64,000 nucleotides of DNA, taken from NCBI GenBank assembly GCA_013298775.1, contig JAAFIV010000006.1:1-64000 (forward strand), given 5' to 3'. Shown here piece by piece: positions 36,743 through 46,038 of the stretch. The stretch comes from Ignavibacteria bacterium (lineage in GTDB: Bacteria; Bacteroidota; Ignavibacteria; Kapaibacteriales; UBA4661). Both the position numbers and the translations under genes were made by a program. Each line of letters begins with the position of its first letter. The first letter of the stretch is position 1. The notes under the pieces are model-generated. The model did no database searches, was not told the origin of the DNA, and was given only the letters and a program-made list of their open reading frames with translations.

Positions 36743-36838
36743 ATTATTGGTATTCAATACAAGACTACCGCAAACGGCACAGGCAAGCATACTTGTACTA
36801 CTTTGCACATTTGCGCACCTACAAACCACCTAAAAACA

Positions 36839-36901
36839 ACACACCCCGCTCGAAATACTCTCCAAGCATCGTACTTGAAAAGAGTTTCGGCGGGGTGTTT
36901 G
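36839..36901 (-). terminator. Terminator of the O-antigen-ligase-like gene
   Basis: ACACCCCGC pairs with GCGGGGTGT around an inner AAATACTCT/AGAGTTTC pairing; on the minus strand a T-rich stretch follows. It lies 48 bp downstream of the stop of the gene at 36949. Confidence 0.75.
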
Positions 36902-36948
36902 TTTATCCTGCTGTGAGTTGGCGGGGGTGTTCCCCGCTCAAGCTATTC

Positions 36949-39228
36949 TTACGGAATAAAATCGTTCTTATTTGCCTGACCCTGCATGAGTTGGATAACT
37001 TCTGCTTGCGTCTTCCGCGAAATGCGACGCTGCCAGAAATCCTGTACGAGCGGTTGCTGCGGAGCAAGCTGTACTGCGCGATAGAAGGATTTTGCGGCAC
37101 CGATACTATCACCCAATTCTAACTGCACTTGCCCTCTGAAGAGGAACAAATTGTGGTCGTCGCGTTTCAAGTCAATGTATTTGTTAATCCATTCAAACGA
37201 TTCTTTGTACTCGCCCTGACGGAAGTTAATTTCCGCCAAACGTCCCATTGCTTGATAGTTCGTTGGGTGCATGATGAGCAATTCTTTGAGTACACGCTTG
37301 TCAATATCCTGCATAGAGCGTACCATTTGCTGATTTTTGCTTGCTTCGGGGTCAGCTGCCATGCGGTCAATTTGCTGATCCACAGCACGTTGCATATCGG
37401 AAACGGGACTAAAAATCAAGTATTTACCAAAGCCGCTATACAGGGTATTCCAGTTGCGGTCGCCCGCCATTGGACCAAAAAGGCGGTCTGTGACCATATC
37501 TACTGGCTCGCCTTTGGTGAGCATCACGTAGATTTGGCGGTCGCCCCACATGGTAATTCCCCACGAAACAGCAACCCAAATGTAGAACACGCCAGCAATC
37601 TGACGGAACCACGGGAACCACTTCACGTTCAGCGTGAAAAGCGCACGGGCATTAGCTTCGGAACAAATCATTGCCGCCATGCCGCCAATCCACACTGCTG
37701 CATAGACGCGCGGCGTAGCAAAGTCTGTTTGGGTAACAAATACCCATGCAATAATACCGCCGATAGACGCATACATCAAGCCATTCTTGCGTTCGCGCCA
37801 TGCGTAGTACAAAAGCGAAAGCATAAAACCGTTCCAGCAAATAAAGCCAATTGGACCAAGTTCGACGAAAGATTGTATCCAGTCGTTGTGAATTTCCGCA
37901 CCGAGATTGTGCAGAATAGGCGTGTACATCGGCACGTAGAGCGGGAATTGACCAATGCCTACACCCAGCAAATATGCGGGAATGCCAAAGGGATGTTCGT
38001 ATTTTCCACGTGCTGATTTTTCAAAGGCAATTCGGCGCGACATACTCCAAAAGTCGAAACGGTCGTTGTGGTCGGCTGTTGCCACGCGTCCAAGCGTACC
38101 GAGCGCGGTGTGCGTAAATTCTTTGCTTGTCCCAGCAAGGTGCTGTGGATTGGTGTCGTTTTTAAGCGATTCTTGGCTTGGTGGCAAAAAGCTGATAGCA
38201 ATCGTCGCCGCCGCAACAGCAAGCGCGTGCGGCAAATACTTGATTTCTTTCCAACGTTTTTGGAAAACGAAAATAATTGCCATCACGCCGAAGGTAACGA
38301 AAAAGCTAATCCAGCCAGAACGTGCGCGGATGTGGAAGAGCATAATTACCGTAACCGCAAACGCGGATGACGCAAACAAGAAACGCCCAACGGTCTGAAT
38401 GTGGCGCGAGAACATATACCACGCAAGGAACGGCAAGGCTGTCGTGAGGTAGCTCGCCGCATACGCACGATACGCAAGCGTTGAAGACGGACGACCTGCG
38501 GACATAATCCAATCAAACGAAATAATGTATTTCCATTCCATATCAAAGAACGGCTTATCAAGCTGGATGTGGCGCATCGGAACATTTGCATCCACGCCAA
38601 AGAAGTACATACACATATTGATAAGACCGACAATCAGCGCGGTAGCCGCATACACATCCCAGAACATGCGCGATTTCCAGAACTGCGTTTGTTTACCCAA
38701 AATGTAGCCACCAATTCCGTACGAAAGCAAATAGACAAGACGCTCGTAGCCAAGCGTTGGGTTCATTGACCATGAAAGTGCGACTGTTCCCCAAATCATG
38801 TAGCCAAGCCAGAGAATTTCAGGTAAGGAGAAGGTAAGCGGCGCATTTTCTTTGCGCTGCGATTTCGTGAACAAAAACGTCAACGCGAAGACCATCGCGA
38901 TATAAATCGCTTTGATGTAAAAATCCACCGTATGAACGCCGTTCATGATGTAGAGCGGGTTTGCAGCGATAAGCGTCCAAGGAGCGCGAATCGTGAAGAA
39001 ACATGCCACTGCGCCAAGGAGCGTCCAGATAATCATACCGCTAAAGGGCATTCCAGCGAGGCTGTTGATGAGCAGAAGCGGGTTTAAGAGTAGTGGAATA
39101 CACATCCACAGTTGGAGCGATGTCTCGTCGTCGTTGGAGGCGAAAAAGCCGCTCGCCGTACCATTGCGCCGAGAAGCAGAGCCAATGTTTGCGCGGGCTG
39201 CTTTCTGCGCTGTTGCTGATTTTGCCAT
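36949..39228 (-). CDS. O-antigen ligase (WaaL/Wzy)-like membrane protein with TPR tail
   Basis: The 759-residue product has about 11-12 hydrophobic segments. A large loop around residues 340-430 contains GVGIGQFPLYVP and LGAEIHNDWIQSFVELGPIGF, matching the Wzy_C/O-antigen ligase signature (H and the following acidic pair). The last 150 residues form tetratricopeptide-like helices (YQAMGRLAEINFRQGEYKES; DHNLFLFRGQVQLELGDSIG). It probably ligates or polymerises a surface glycan; the exact substrate is unknown. It follows the FkbM-type gene on the same strand, 274 bp apart. Confidence 0.85.
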   Translation of the reverse strand: MAKSATAQKAARANIGSASRRNGTASGFFASNDDETSLQLWMCIPLLLNPLLLINSLAGMPFSGMIIWTLLGAVACFFTIRAPWTLIAANPLYIMNGVHTVDFYIKAIYIAMVFALTFLFTKSQRKENAPLTFSLPEILWLGYMIWGTVALSWSMNPTLGYERLVYLLSYGIGGYILGKQTQFWKSRMFWDVYAATALIVGLINMCMYFFGVDANVPMRHIQLDKPFFDMEWKYIISFDWIMSAGRPSSTLAYRAYAASYLTTALPFLAWYMFSRHIQTVGRFLFASSAFAVTVIMLFHIRARSGWISFFVTFGVMAIIFVFQKRWKEIKYLPHALAVAAATIAISFLPPSQESLKNDTNPQHLAGTSKEFTHTALGTLGRVATADHNDRFDFWSMSRRIAFEKSARGKYEHPFGIPAYLLGVGIGQFPLYVPMYTPILHNLGAEIHNDWIQSFVELGPIGFICWNGFMLSLLYYAWRERKNGLMYASIGGIIAWVFVTQTDFATPRVYAAVWIGGMAAMICSEANARALFTLNVKWFPWFRQIAGVFYIWVAVSWGITMWGDRQIYVMLTKGEPVDMVTDRLFGPMAGDRNWNTLYSGFGKYLIFSPVSDMQRAVDQQIDRMAADPEASKNQQMVRSMQDIDKRVLKELLIMHPTNYQAMGRLAEINFRQGEYKESFEWINKYIDLKRDDHNLFLFRGQVQLELGDSIGAAKSFYRAVQLAPQQPLVQDFWQRRISRKTQAEVIQLMQGQANKNDFIP

Positions 39229-39384
39229 AGTTTTTTGTAAAAAAACGAAAGTAAAATATAAGATGTTAGTTTAGCGTTTGTTGGTATCTACGACGTGAAG
39301 TGCCGATAGATTCTTGTGTTTGTGTTAATTGATGTTAAAGTGATGAAAATGTAAGTGCCAATGTTTCATCGCTTTTTCTCAATA

Positions 39385-39470
39385 GTGGCACAGACATTCT
39401 TGTCTGTGAGTATTGGTGCAGGATTCAGGTGGAAAACACAGACAAGAATGTCTGTGCCACTGAAGCCTGA
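39385..39470. repeat. Degenerate core of the 151-bp element family
   Basis: GTGGCACAGACATTCTTGTC, its complement AATGTCTGTGCCAC and the trailing GAAGCCTGA are intact, but the TGTACACGAC ends are lost. It lies between the FkbM methyltransferase and ligase-like genes. Confidence 0.85.
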
Positions 39471-39502
39471 TTTTGTACCCTTTCTCAGATTTTTGTAGAT
39501 AC

Positions 39503-40237
39503 TTACCGAGCATACACAACATACTCGCCCTGCGGCGGTAATGCCCTGAAACCCTCTTGCTGCGAGGCTTGCACAACAGCACTACGACACTCTTTTCCAT
39601 GCACTTCCACCAGCATCGTTTGTACACGCTCAAGCCAGTGTGTGTCGTATTGGAAAAGCTGTTTTTCGCCGCCTTCGATATCAACCTTGAGAATGTCAAT
39701 GCTCGCGCCATTCGAGAGTTCGTCTATTGTATAGCCGCGAATACCTTCGGAAGTCTCATCAATGCTGCGTTCGCGCATTCGGAATGCCCAGCTTTCGCCA
39801 TCCGGATTTTCAATTTCTAACATTTTTGCTTGATTCCACACCGCGCCTTCCACAATGCGCACATTTGGATACGTTCTGCAATTTCGCCGCGCCAATTCAG
39901 CATTCTGTACGTCTGGCTCAACGGCAACAATCGCAGCATTCGGATAGGTCTTTGCAAAAAACAATGCGGTACAACCGATATTCGCACCTGCATCCACAAT
40001 CAGTTGTGGTGAGGAAACGTGCTTCAGAACGCATTGATTTAATCCAAAGGTTTGCCACAGCACCAATACATCAGCTTTCGTGGGGCGAATTTTCAGCGTG
40101 TCTGGAATGTTGGGCAAGCGCACTTCTAGCGTGTCGCCGCGCTTGGTCTGGAACACGCGCAGAAGCTGGGAAACACCAAAATCCAGCAGGAAAAACCGCA
40201 GTGTACCAGTGATGTATCGCCAAATGTTATTCGCCAT
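39503..40237 (-). CDS. FkbM family methyltransferase
   Basis: A 244-residue SAM-dependent O-methyltransferase. Motif I VDAGANIGCTALFFA lies at 81-95, followed by AIVAVEPDVQNAELARRN, VRIVEGAVWN, the TIDELSN segment and DILKVDIEGGE, all typical of FkbM proteins that methylate sugars or polyketides. With the neighbouring ligase-like and glycosyltransferase genes, a role in surface polysaccharide modification is likely but not proven. tsaE lies 151 bp upstream, with a repeat between. Confidence 0.88.
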   Translation of the reverse strand: MANNIWRYITGTLRFFLLDFGVSQLLRVFQTKRGDTLEVRLPNIPDTLKIRPTKADVLVLWQTFGLNQCVLKHVSSPQLIVDAGANIGCTALFFAKTYPNAAIVAVEPDVQNAELARRNCRTYPNVRIVEGAVWNQAKMLEIENPDGESWAFRMRERSIDETSEGIRGYTIDELSNGASIDILKVDIEGGEKQLFQYDTHWLERVQTMLVEVHGKECRSAVVQASQQEGFRALPPQGEYVVYAR

Positions 40238-40304
40238 GAAAATTTGCGTTGTTGTGGTTGATAGTCAGAATGCCTTTGCAATACCTCATTTAATTCTTTC
40301 ATTT

Positions 40305-40380
40305 GTAGCGCGTAACACTCTTGTCTGCGAGCCTTTGCGGTATTGAAGAGGCACAGACAAGAGTGTCTGTGCTACCGAAG
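40305..40380. repeat. Degenerate CAGACAAGAGTGTCTG palindrome unit
   Basis: GTAGCGCGTAACACTCTTGTCTGCG at the left matches the inverse of GCACAGACAAGAGTGTCTGTGCTAC at the right; this is the core of the 124-bp class, without recognisable TAGGACTTTC ends. It occupies most of the tsaE-fkbM-type intergenic gap. Confidence 0.8.
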
Positions 40381-40388
40381 CCGAAAGT

Positions 40389-40886
40389 TTACGATGCTTG
40401 AGCAATATTCACCACTTCATCTGTATCATCCTGAAAGGTGCGCCGAATCTCGATTTTCCGCATATCTTCTTCTTTGTCGTCGAGCGTAAAAATCACCGAA
40501 TAGCGTTTGCGCGGCAGCGAGCCGTTTGCCTTTTCCGCCCATTCGATGAGCTTGATAGAATCTTGCGCGGCGAGGCATTCATCGAAGCCAATTTCCTGCA
40601 ATTCTTTTGTGGAATTGATGCGATACAAATCCAAATGATACAATTTCAACTCTTCCTCGTCAGGCGGCATCACGCCTTCGTAGGAATTGATAATCGTGAA
40701 GGTCGGACTAGAAACAATATCGCCAACGTGAAAATACTCGCAAATCCCGCGTACAAACTCAGTTTTGCCTGCGCCAAGGTCGCCATACAAAGCAACCACA
40801 TCGCCCGCCATCAGCGTTGCAGCAAATTCTTTGGCAAGGTCGAGCGTTTCGGTTTTGGTATGTGTAATATGGTAGTGGTGTTCCAT
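40389..40886 (-). CDS. tsaE: tRNA threonylcarbamoyladenosine biosynthesis ATPase TsaE
   Basis: TsaE is the ATPase that cycles the TsaB-TsaD complex making t6A37 in tRNA. The 165-residue protein has a Walker A motif GDLGAGKTEF (35-44), SSPTFTIINSYEG, LYHLDLYRI, and EWAEKANGSLP. A C-terminal extension of about 20 residues is not usual. It lies 84 bp after porX but is separated from it by a terminator. Confidence 0.94.
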   Translation of the reverse strand: MEHHYHITHTKTETLDLAKEFAATLMAGDVVALYGDLGAGKTEFVRGICEYFHVGDIVSSPTFTIINSYEGVMPPDEEELKLYHLDLYRINSTKELQEIGFDECLAAQDSIKLIEWAEKANGSLPRKRYSVIFTLDDKEEDMRKIEIRRTFQDDTDEVVNIAQAS

Positions 40887-40923
40887 CTAGTGGTATTCCA
40901 TCAGCAGTAGATAAGAAAACAAA

Positions 40924-40957
40924 CCCGCCGGACAAGCAATAAAGCCGTTCCGGCGGG
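40924..40957 (-). terminator. Terminator of porX
   Basis: On the minus strand CCCGCCGGAAC pairs with GTCCGGCGGG around a 13-base loop, followed by TTTGTTTTCTT. The core is shared with the palindrome at 27582. Confidence 0.82.
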
Positions 40958-40970
40958 ATAAAAAATAGGC

Positions 40971-42545
40971 TTACTTTGCTTCCAAGCTAAGAACGGGCAA
41001 AATCATTTCCTCAAGCGAAATGCCGCCGTGTTGGAAGCTGTCGCGGTAATGATTCAAGTAATGATTGTAATCCGTTGGATAAACAAAATAAAAATCTTCT
41101 TTCGCAATGATATAATTCGTCGTAACGCTGTGCTTGGGCAAATTATACTCTTCGGGGCGTTCAATCACGAGCGCGTTGCGTTTTTCCGCTTTCACATTGC
41201 GCCCAAACTTAAAGCGCAGACAGGTCGAGGTGTCTTTATCGCCAAGTGCCTTCGCGCCACGCATACAGCGCACAGAGCCGTGGTCGGTGGTGATGATAAT
41301 TTTTGCATTTTTTATGCTTGCCAATGCCTTCAACATACCGTAAAGGCTTGAATGCTGAAACCACGAGCGCGTCAGCGAGCGATACGCAGCTTCATTCGGT
41401 GCGATTTCCTTCAAAATTGGATAATCTGAGCGCGAGTGCGCAATCATATCCACCACGTTCACGACAATTGCGTTAAGGTGATTGTTCGCATAGCTCAAAA
41501 TCTCGTTTTCAATCTTCTTCCCGAAATCGGTATCAATGATTTTCACGTACTTAATATCGTTGCGGAGCTTGATTCTACGCCGTTCCATGTACTTATTCAG
41601 CAAATCTTTCTCAAAGCGATTTTGTCCATGGTCGTCGCCGCTTCCATCCACCCACATTTCGGGATAATGCTTCTGAATCTCTGATGGATACAAGCCTGCA
41701 AAGATGGAATTTCGCGCATACGGCGTAGCTGTCGGCAAAATACCGCAGTAATAGTCCTTCTGCACCGTGAAATGCGGGCGCAGCAATTCTTCCATAAGCT
41801 GCCATTGGTCGAGGCGCATACAATCTACCACAAAGAAAAATACGGGTGCGTTTTCTTTTTGGTCTTTCAGGTGCGGCGTGACGAATTTATCAAGGATTTG
41901 TGGCGAGAGAAGCGGCGTATTTACGTCGTTGGGAGCTTTTAGCCAGCCTTTGTAGGAATCCTCCACAAAGCGCGAAAACTCTGCATTGCACTCGCGCCAC
42001 TGGTTTGCGAGTGTTTCAGACAAGCCCAAATCGGGGTATTTGTCCAATTCCATGCTCCACGACACGAGTTTTGTGTAAATATCAACCCAATCGCTCCATT
42101 CAAGCGGCTCCATGAGGCGACGTGTCACCTCGTTAAAACCTTGCAAATAATCCTGCGTGAATTTCTGCGAGGTAATTTTATCTGATTCCAAAAATTTCTT
42201 ACACGCAGCAAGGATTTGTGCGGGGTTCACGGGTTTCGTGAGGTAATCGTTGATTTTCCGCCCGATTGCCTCTTCCATTACCGTTTCGGCTTCGTTCTTC
42301 GTAACCATCACCACTGGCACGGAATTATCAATATCTTTCAGTTTCGACAAGGTTTCCAAGCCGCTCATACCAATCATGGATTCGTCCAAAAAGACGAGAT
42401 TAGGATGATGTTGCTTAAATAGTTCAATTGCATCTTCACCGTTGGTAGCGGTCAAAACGTCGTAGCCACGCTGCTGGAGGAGGATAGTGTGCGGACGAAG
42501 GAGGTCTATTTCGTCATCAACCCAGAGGATTTGGTGTTTCGGCAT
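40971..42545 (-). CDS. porX: PorX: response regulator with PglZ domain controlling type IX secretion
   Basis: PorX is the response regulator of the PorXY system that controls type IX secretion in Bacteroidota. The 524 residues start with a receiver domain (D10/D11, phosphoacceptor D54 in VFLDESM, K104 in YLTKPVNP). A helical linker (about 125-200) and an alkaline-phosphatase-fold PglZ domain follow (VFFFVVDCMRLDQWQLMEELL; LPTATPYARNSIFAGLYPSEI; TTDHGSVRC). Length and order match known PorX. No porY kinase gene is adjacent. A protein with a type IX sorting domain is encoded at 61635. Confidence 0.93.
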   Translation of the reverse strand: MPKHQILWVDDEIDLLRPHTILLQQRGYDVLTATNGEDAIELFKQHHPNLVFLDESMIGMSGLETLSKLKDIDNSVPVVMVTKNEAETVMEEAIGRKINDYLTKPVNPAQILAACKKFLESDKITSQKFTQDYLQGFNEVTRRLMEPLEWSDWVDIYTKLVSWSMELDKYPDLGLSETLANQWRECNAEFSRFVEDSYKGWLKAPNDVNTPLLSPQILDKFVTPHLKDQKENAPVFFFVVDCMRLDQWQLMEELLRPHFTVQKDYYCGILPTATPYARNSIFAGLYPSEIQKHYPEMWVDGSGDDHGQNRFEKDLLNKYMERRRIKLRNDIKYVKIIDTDFGKKIENEILSYANNHLNAIVVNVVDMIAHSRSDYPILKEIAPNEAAYRSLTRSWFQHSSLYGMLKALASIKNAKIIITTDHGSVRCMRGAKALGDKDTSTCLRFKFGRNVKAEKRNALVIERPEEYNLPKHSVTTNYIIAKEDFYFVYPTDYNHYLNHYRDSFQHGGISLEEMILPVLSLEAK

Positions 42546-43067
42546 AAGCTAAAAGTGAGACAATGAAGAAAACGTTCTCCACAAGCGTAAACACGGCGCA
42601 AGCATAATGCGTACAAGCGTGATGATTACAGGTGTTGGAGTATGAAGAAAAGCCTTCTGCGCTTGCTTGCGATATTGAAATGTGCGGAAGCATGATAAAT
42701 ACACATGATAAATACAATACTTTACAAGACAATTTCACGCTACAAAGCGCATGAACACTTAACGGTGTAGCAACGATAATATTACGGTCTCCGTTTGCTT
42801 ATGAATGACAAACTTGAAGGGTGCATTTCGAGCGGATTTTTTCTGACAAACCACTAAATTTGTAAAGAGTACGCTATTTTCAAAGATATTTTTTTCTTTC
42901 GAGCAGATAACTCGTTGTAAAACAACATATTCGAGAGTTAAAGAATATTTTACATTTTTTTGCGGATTAACGTTATTTCATTTTTATTTGTGCTTGGAGG
43001 TTGTATTTTGAATCTCCGACAGCAACTATTTCTATCACGTTGTACCATCACAACACGAGGTGAATTT
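42546..43067. other. 520-bp region without a recognisable gene
   Basis: It separates the divergent porX and hpf genes. Short frames exist but have no family features. TAAATTTG near 42856 resembles the Bacteroidota -7 element TANNTTTG; a leader of over 200 bases to hpf would follow, so this is only a suggestion. Confidence 0.4.
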
Positions 43068-43367
43068 ATGGAGATTAAGGTAACTGCCCGCCATTTTGAT
43101 GCAAAACCCGACCTTCGGGAAGATGCCATCAATTCAGCTAAAAAGTTCGAGAAATTTTACAGTCATATTATCAGTACAGAGGTAATACTGAGCTTTGAGA
43201 AAATGCACGACTCTATCAAAACGGCGGAATTTGTTGTTCATGTTCACGACCATACCCTTGTTGCAAAAGAATCCAGCGATGATTTCTTCAAAAGCCTTCA
43301 TGATGGCTCGGAAAAAATGGTTCGCCAACTCACCAAACTTAAAACGAAACAGCACGTACAGCTTTAA
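43068..43367 (+). CDS. hpf: Short-form ribosome hibernation promoting factor (HPF/RaiA family)
   Basis: Binds the 30S decoding centre and stabilises idle ribosomes. The 99-residue product (MEIKVTARHFDAKPDLRE, then VILSFEKMHD, AEFVVHVHDHTLVAKESSDDFFKSLHD) matches the short HPF form without a dimerisation tail. ATG 43068 is preceded by GAGGTG at good spacing; an upstream in-frame extension has no homologous sequence. It is followed by a strong terminator (43410). Confidence 0.93.
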   Translation: MEIKVTARHFDAKPDLREDAINSAKKFEKFYSHIISTEVILSFEKMHDSIKTAEFVVHVHDHTLVAKESSDDFFKSLHDGSEKMVRQLTKLKTKQHVQL

Positions 43368-43409
43368 ACAAAGGAATAGCGTCTTTATCTAAACCTTTGT
43401 TCTAAAAGT

Positions 43410-43456
43410 AGAACGGCACCAAGCCAGCTTTTATGCGGCTTGGTGCCGTTCTGCTT
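43410..43456. terminator. Terminator of hpf (perfect 16-bp stem)
   Basis: AGAACGGCACCAAGCC (43410-43425) pairs with 43437-43452 and is followed by GCTTTT; a preceding AAAA tract allows function for the convergent YbbR-like gene as well. Confidence 0.92.
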
Positions 43457-43497
43457 TTGGAGGGTTCGAGACCTCATTGTACGAGAAAATTTCATTG

Positions 43498-43579
43498 ATA
43501 GTAGCACAGACTTTCTTGTCTGTGAGTGTTAATGCGGGTTTCGGGCGACAAACACAGACAAGAATGTCTGTGCCACTGG
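43498..43579. repeat. Degenerate core of the 151-bp element family
   Basis: The paired CACAGACTTTCTTGTCTGTG and CACAGACAAGAATGTCTGTG blocks remain; the left flank ATTGTACGAGAAAAT at 43481 resembles the TGTACACGACAAAA end, and the right end is unrecognisable. Confidence 0.8.
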
Positions 43580-43605
43580 AACCAATGTTTATATAATTTT
43601 CAGCG

Positions 43606-44607
43606 TCAAGGGCGCATCAATGCTTGTGCAGAAGACGTTTTGCGTGTACGCTCCACCACGCGGATATTACGCGGCTGCACGTGAACGGCATTGATGCCAG
43701 AAGGCGCAGAAACACTCGGTTTTAGGAGACCAGTTGTATTGGTGCGAAGTTGTGCATAATCAATGCTGACACGGATTTGTTCGGGTGAGCATTTTGCAAT
43801 GTCATCTATCCCGCCACGCAGCAGCACAGCTACTCGCGCTGGCAATGCGGACACATCCTTATTTCCACCGTATCCCATGATATTCACTGGCACATCTTCC
43901 ACCAGTAATTCCGCCATTTGCTGGACGTTGAGGTCGCAAGAAATGGTGAGTTTGGGAAATTGTACGACACCCGCCAATGTATCCGCAAGTTCGGTTTGCG
44001 CCGTGATTGGCTCATAGACATCGCGCCGCGAGATTGGCTCAGTCTGCCACGCGCTAATGCGGGCGAGCATGGTTTTACTGCTACGAATCGTGATACTGTC
44101 TGGCGTGAGGCGGTATGGCATGGTAACAACAAAGCCCTCGCGTGGCTCTACGTCTAGCACAGCGCGAATAGGAATGCGCTTTTGCGCAATAAATCCAATC
44201 GCTAAGGTGAGCGAATCCGACACCACACGCTGCACGAGAACGCCTACCGGAGCTTGAATTGCCTGTGAAAGCATTTGCCGCGAAACGGGGATAAATACTT
44301 GGTTCGGATTGCCTGTCTGCGCCTGTGCTTGCACGATGCGCACGGCGGGAACATCCACCACACAGCGTATTGCCGACGAGAGAAAATGATTGACAAGCTG
44401 CCAGCCCGCGCCTTGCACCCGTGCGCGTATCACGGGCGACGGTTCTGCTTCCAGCGCACGTCCTTCGGGCAAGCGAATATCAAGCGGAATATCAAGAATG
44501 GTGCTGTATTCCTCACGCATACTCGCATACAGCCACAACGCAACCGCCAAAAGCAAACAGGCTGCCAATGGTCCGAAAGCAATCGAAAAACGTGGTGCGA
44601 TGCGCAT
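43606..44607 (-). CDS. YbbR-like domain (CdaR-like) protein
   Basis: A 333-residue protein with an N-terminal transmembrane segment (FGPLAACLLLAVALWLYA) and several YbbR repeats, seen in LDIPLDIRLPEGRALEAEPSPVIRARVQGAG and later as PYRLTPDSITIRSSKTMLARI. YbbR proteins such as CdaR regulate the diadenylate cyclase CdaA in Firmicutes; a cdaA gene is not in the window. The start ATG is immediately preceded by a 14-bp tandem array (44614-44684). Confidence 0.8.
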   Translation of the reverse strand: MRIAPRFSIAFGPLAACLLLAVALWLYASMREEYSTILDIPLDIRLPEGRALEAEPSPVIRARVQGAGWQLVNHFLSSAIRCVVDVPAVRIVQAQAQTGNPNQVFIPVSRQMLSQAIQAPVGVLVQRVVSDSLTLAIGFIAQKRIPIRAVLDVEPREGFVVTMPYRLTPDSITIRSSKTMLARISAWQTEPISRRDVYEPITAQTELADTLAGVVQFPKLTISCDLNVQQMAELLVEDVPVNIMGYGGNKDVSALPARVAVLLRGGIDDIAKCSPEQIRVSIDYAQLRTNTTGLLKPSVSAPSGINAVHVQPRNIRVVERTRKTSSAQALMRP

Positions 44608-44613
44608 GAAGAA

Positions 44614-44684
44614 AAGTATGAAATCTGAAGTATGAGATCTGAAGTATGAAATCTGAAGTATGAAATCTGAAGTGTGAAATCTGA
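44614..44684. repeat. 14-bp tandem repeat upstream of the ybbR-like gene
   Basis: Five copies of AGTATGAAATCTGA, two with single changes, begin seven bases before the minus-strand start codon of the gene ending at 43606. The array must therefore lie in its 5' leader or promoter. Confidence 0.93.
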
Positions 44685-44723
44685 AAGCCTCATCAATACA
44701 AGTCTGCAGCCTACATTTGTCTT

Positions 44724-45449
44724 TTATCCCCGCATAAATACTTGCAAGTCTGCCAAGGTGATTGCGCCTTCGTACAAGGCTTTGCCGATAATGACACCAA
44801 ACATACCAAGTTCTGCAACGCGCTCCACGTCTTGCATGGAGGCTACGCCGCCGCTCGCGATAAAGTGCATTTTGGGGCGTTCTTCGCGGAGGCGTTGGTA
44901 TAAATCTACCGCCGTTCCTTGCATCATGCCGTCTTTGCTAATGTCGGTACACATGGCATATTTCACGCCAGCAGCCTCGTATTCAGCAAGAAATTCCATG
45001 AGCGAAATTTCGGTTACTTCTTCCCAGCCGCTCACCGCAATGCGTTCATTGTTCACGTCGGCGGCAAGGATAATGCGCTCCGCGCCATACTCTCCCAACC
45101 ATTCCAAAAAGAGTGAACGATTTTTCACAGCAATGCTTCCAAGCGTGATTTGACGCGCTCCGCACTCAAAGGCAATCCGCACATCGTCGGCGTGCTGCAA
45201 GCCGCCGCCAAAATCCACGTGCAAATGCTCGGCAGCGCGTGTTATCTGCTCTAGTGTGCGATAATTCACCACGCGCTTTGCTTTCGCGCCGTCCAAGTCC
45301 ACAACGTGCAAGCGTGTTAATCCTGCATCTTGGAAACGCAATGCCATATCGGCTGGCGAAGCGGTGTATTCGGTTTTCGCGCCGTAATCGCCTTGTTGCA
45401 AACGGACGCATTTGCCGTCAATAATATCAATCGCGGGAATAATGTGCAT
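44724..45449 (-). CDS. hisA: Phosphoribosylformimino-5-aminoimidazole carboxamide ribotide isomerase
   Basis: HisA catalyses the Amadori rearrangement in histidine biosynthesis. The 241-residue (beta/alpha)8 protein has the catalytic pair D8 (IPAIDIIDGKCVRL) and D131 (ILAADVNNERI), VDFGGGLQ, GSIAVKN, and TDISKDGMMQGTAVDLYQRL, typical of HisA rather than HisF. No other his gene is adjacent. The C-terminal codons are part of a GCATAAATACT motif found at three other sites. Confidence 0.94.
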   Translation of the reverse strand: MHIIPAIDIIDGKCVRLQQGDYGAKTEYTASPADMALRFQDAGLTRLHVVDLDGAKAKRVVNYRTLEQITRAAEHLHVDFGGGLQHADDVRIAFECGARQITLGSIAVKNRSLFLEWLGEYGAERIILAADVNNERIAVSGWEEVTEISLMEFLAEYEAAGVKYAMCTDISKDGMMQGTAVDLYQRLREERPKMHFIASGGVASMQDVERVAELGMFGVIIGKALYEGAITLADLQVFMRG

Positions 45450-45460
45450 GAAGGAAGTGT

Positions 45461-45534
45461 TGAATGTTGCGTTTTGAATGTTGCGTTTTAAGTATGAGAG
45501 CGCGTTTCAGCCCTCAGATTTCAGCCCTCAGATT
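45461..45534. repeat. Two 14-bp tandem duplications between hisA and the operon upstream
   Basis: TGAATGTTGCGTTT is duplicated at 45461-45488 and TTCAGCCCTCAGAT at 45507-45534. The second ends at the last base before the stop codon of the gene at 45535. Both fill most of this 85-bp gap. Confidence 0.9.
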
Positions 45535-46038
45535 TTATCCCTCATCCTTCGCCTTGAGCTTCCCCGTTGCACCAGCTTCTATGCGCTGCATACGGTTTTC
45601 TGCCACGAGTGCCATCGTTTGGGCGGCAAAGGCACGTGCGGTCTGAAAGCCGCGTAGTTCCAGCGTGAGCATGAGTTCATTGCCTCGTGCGGTTGGAATC
45701 CCTTCCAGCACTTTCAGGCTTTTTGTCGTGATAAGCAGTTTCGGATTCCAGATATGTTTCCAATCGCCTGTATTATTGCGGAATTTCCAGCGTTTGCATT
45801 CGATAGATTGTATCAAGTGCACAGGAATCGTGCGGACTTGAATGTCCGTGCGGGATTGCTTAAAACTTGTCATGGAATATTCGCTGATGTCGGTAACAAA
45901 TTCCAACACCAGCGCATCGTCCTCGAAGCGCATAATTCCTGAACTTCCAGACGAATACGCGCCCTTGAAGAGCGAATAATCATCGTTCGTAACGTCTTTG
46001 TCGAGGAAGAAGGGGATTGCGTCGAGGTCGAGAATCAT
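45535..46038 (-). CDS. Third gene of the ATPase/TOPRIM operon, possible PH-like fold
   Basis: A 167-residue soluble protein with no recognised family. The middle, with strand-rich VRTIPVHLIQSIECKRWKF, PKLLITTKSLKVLEGIP and ELMLTLELRGFQTARAFAAQ, is reminiscent of bacterial PH-like domains ending in a long helix. That comparison is by eye only. ATG 46038 overlaps the stop of the TOPRIM gene by four bases, so it is translationally coupled to the two upstream genes. An upstream in-frame start would overlap the TOPRIM gene much more. Confidence 0.7.
   Translation of the reverse strand: MILDLDAIPFFLDKDVTNDDYSLFKGAYSSGSSGIMRFEDDALVLEFVTDISEYSMTSFKQSRTDIQVRTIPVHLIQSIECKRWKFRNNTGDWKHIWNPKLLITTKSLKVLEGIPTARGNELMLTLELRGFQTARAFAAQTMALVAENRMQRIEAGATGKLKAKDEG

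Noticed and set aside
43463-43490. GGTTCGAGACC sequence resembling a tRNA T-loop
   Set aside because: No acceptor, D or anticodon stem can be built around it, and it lies beside a terminator and a repeat core.
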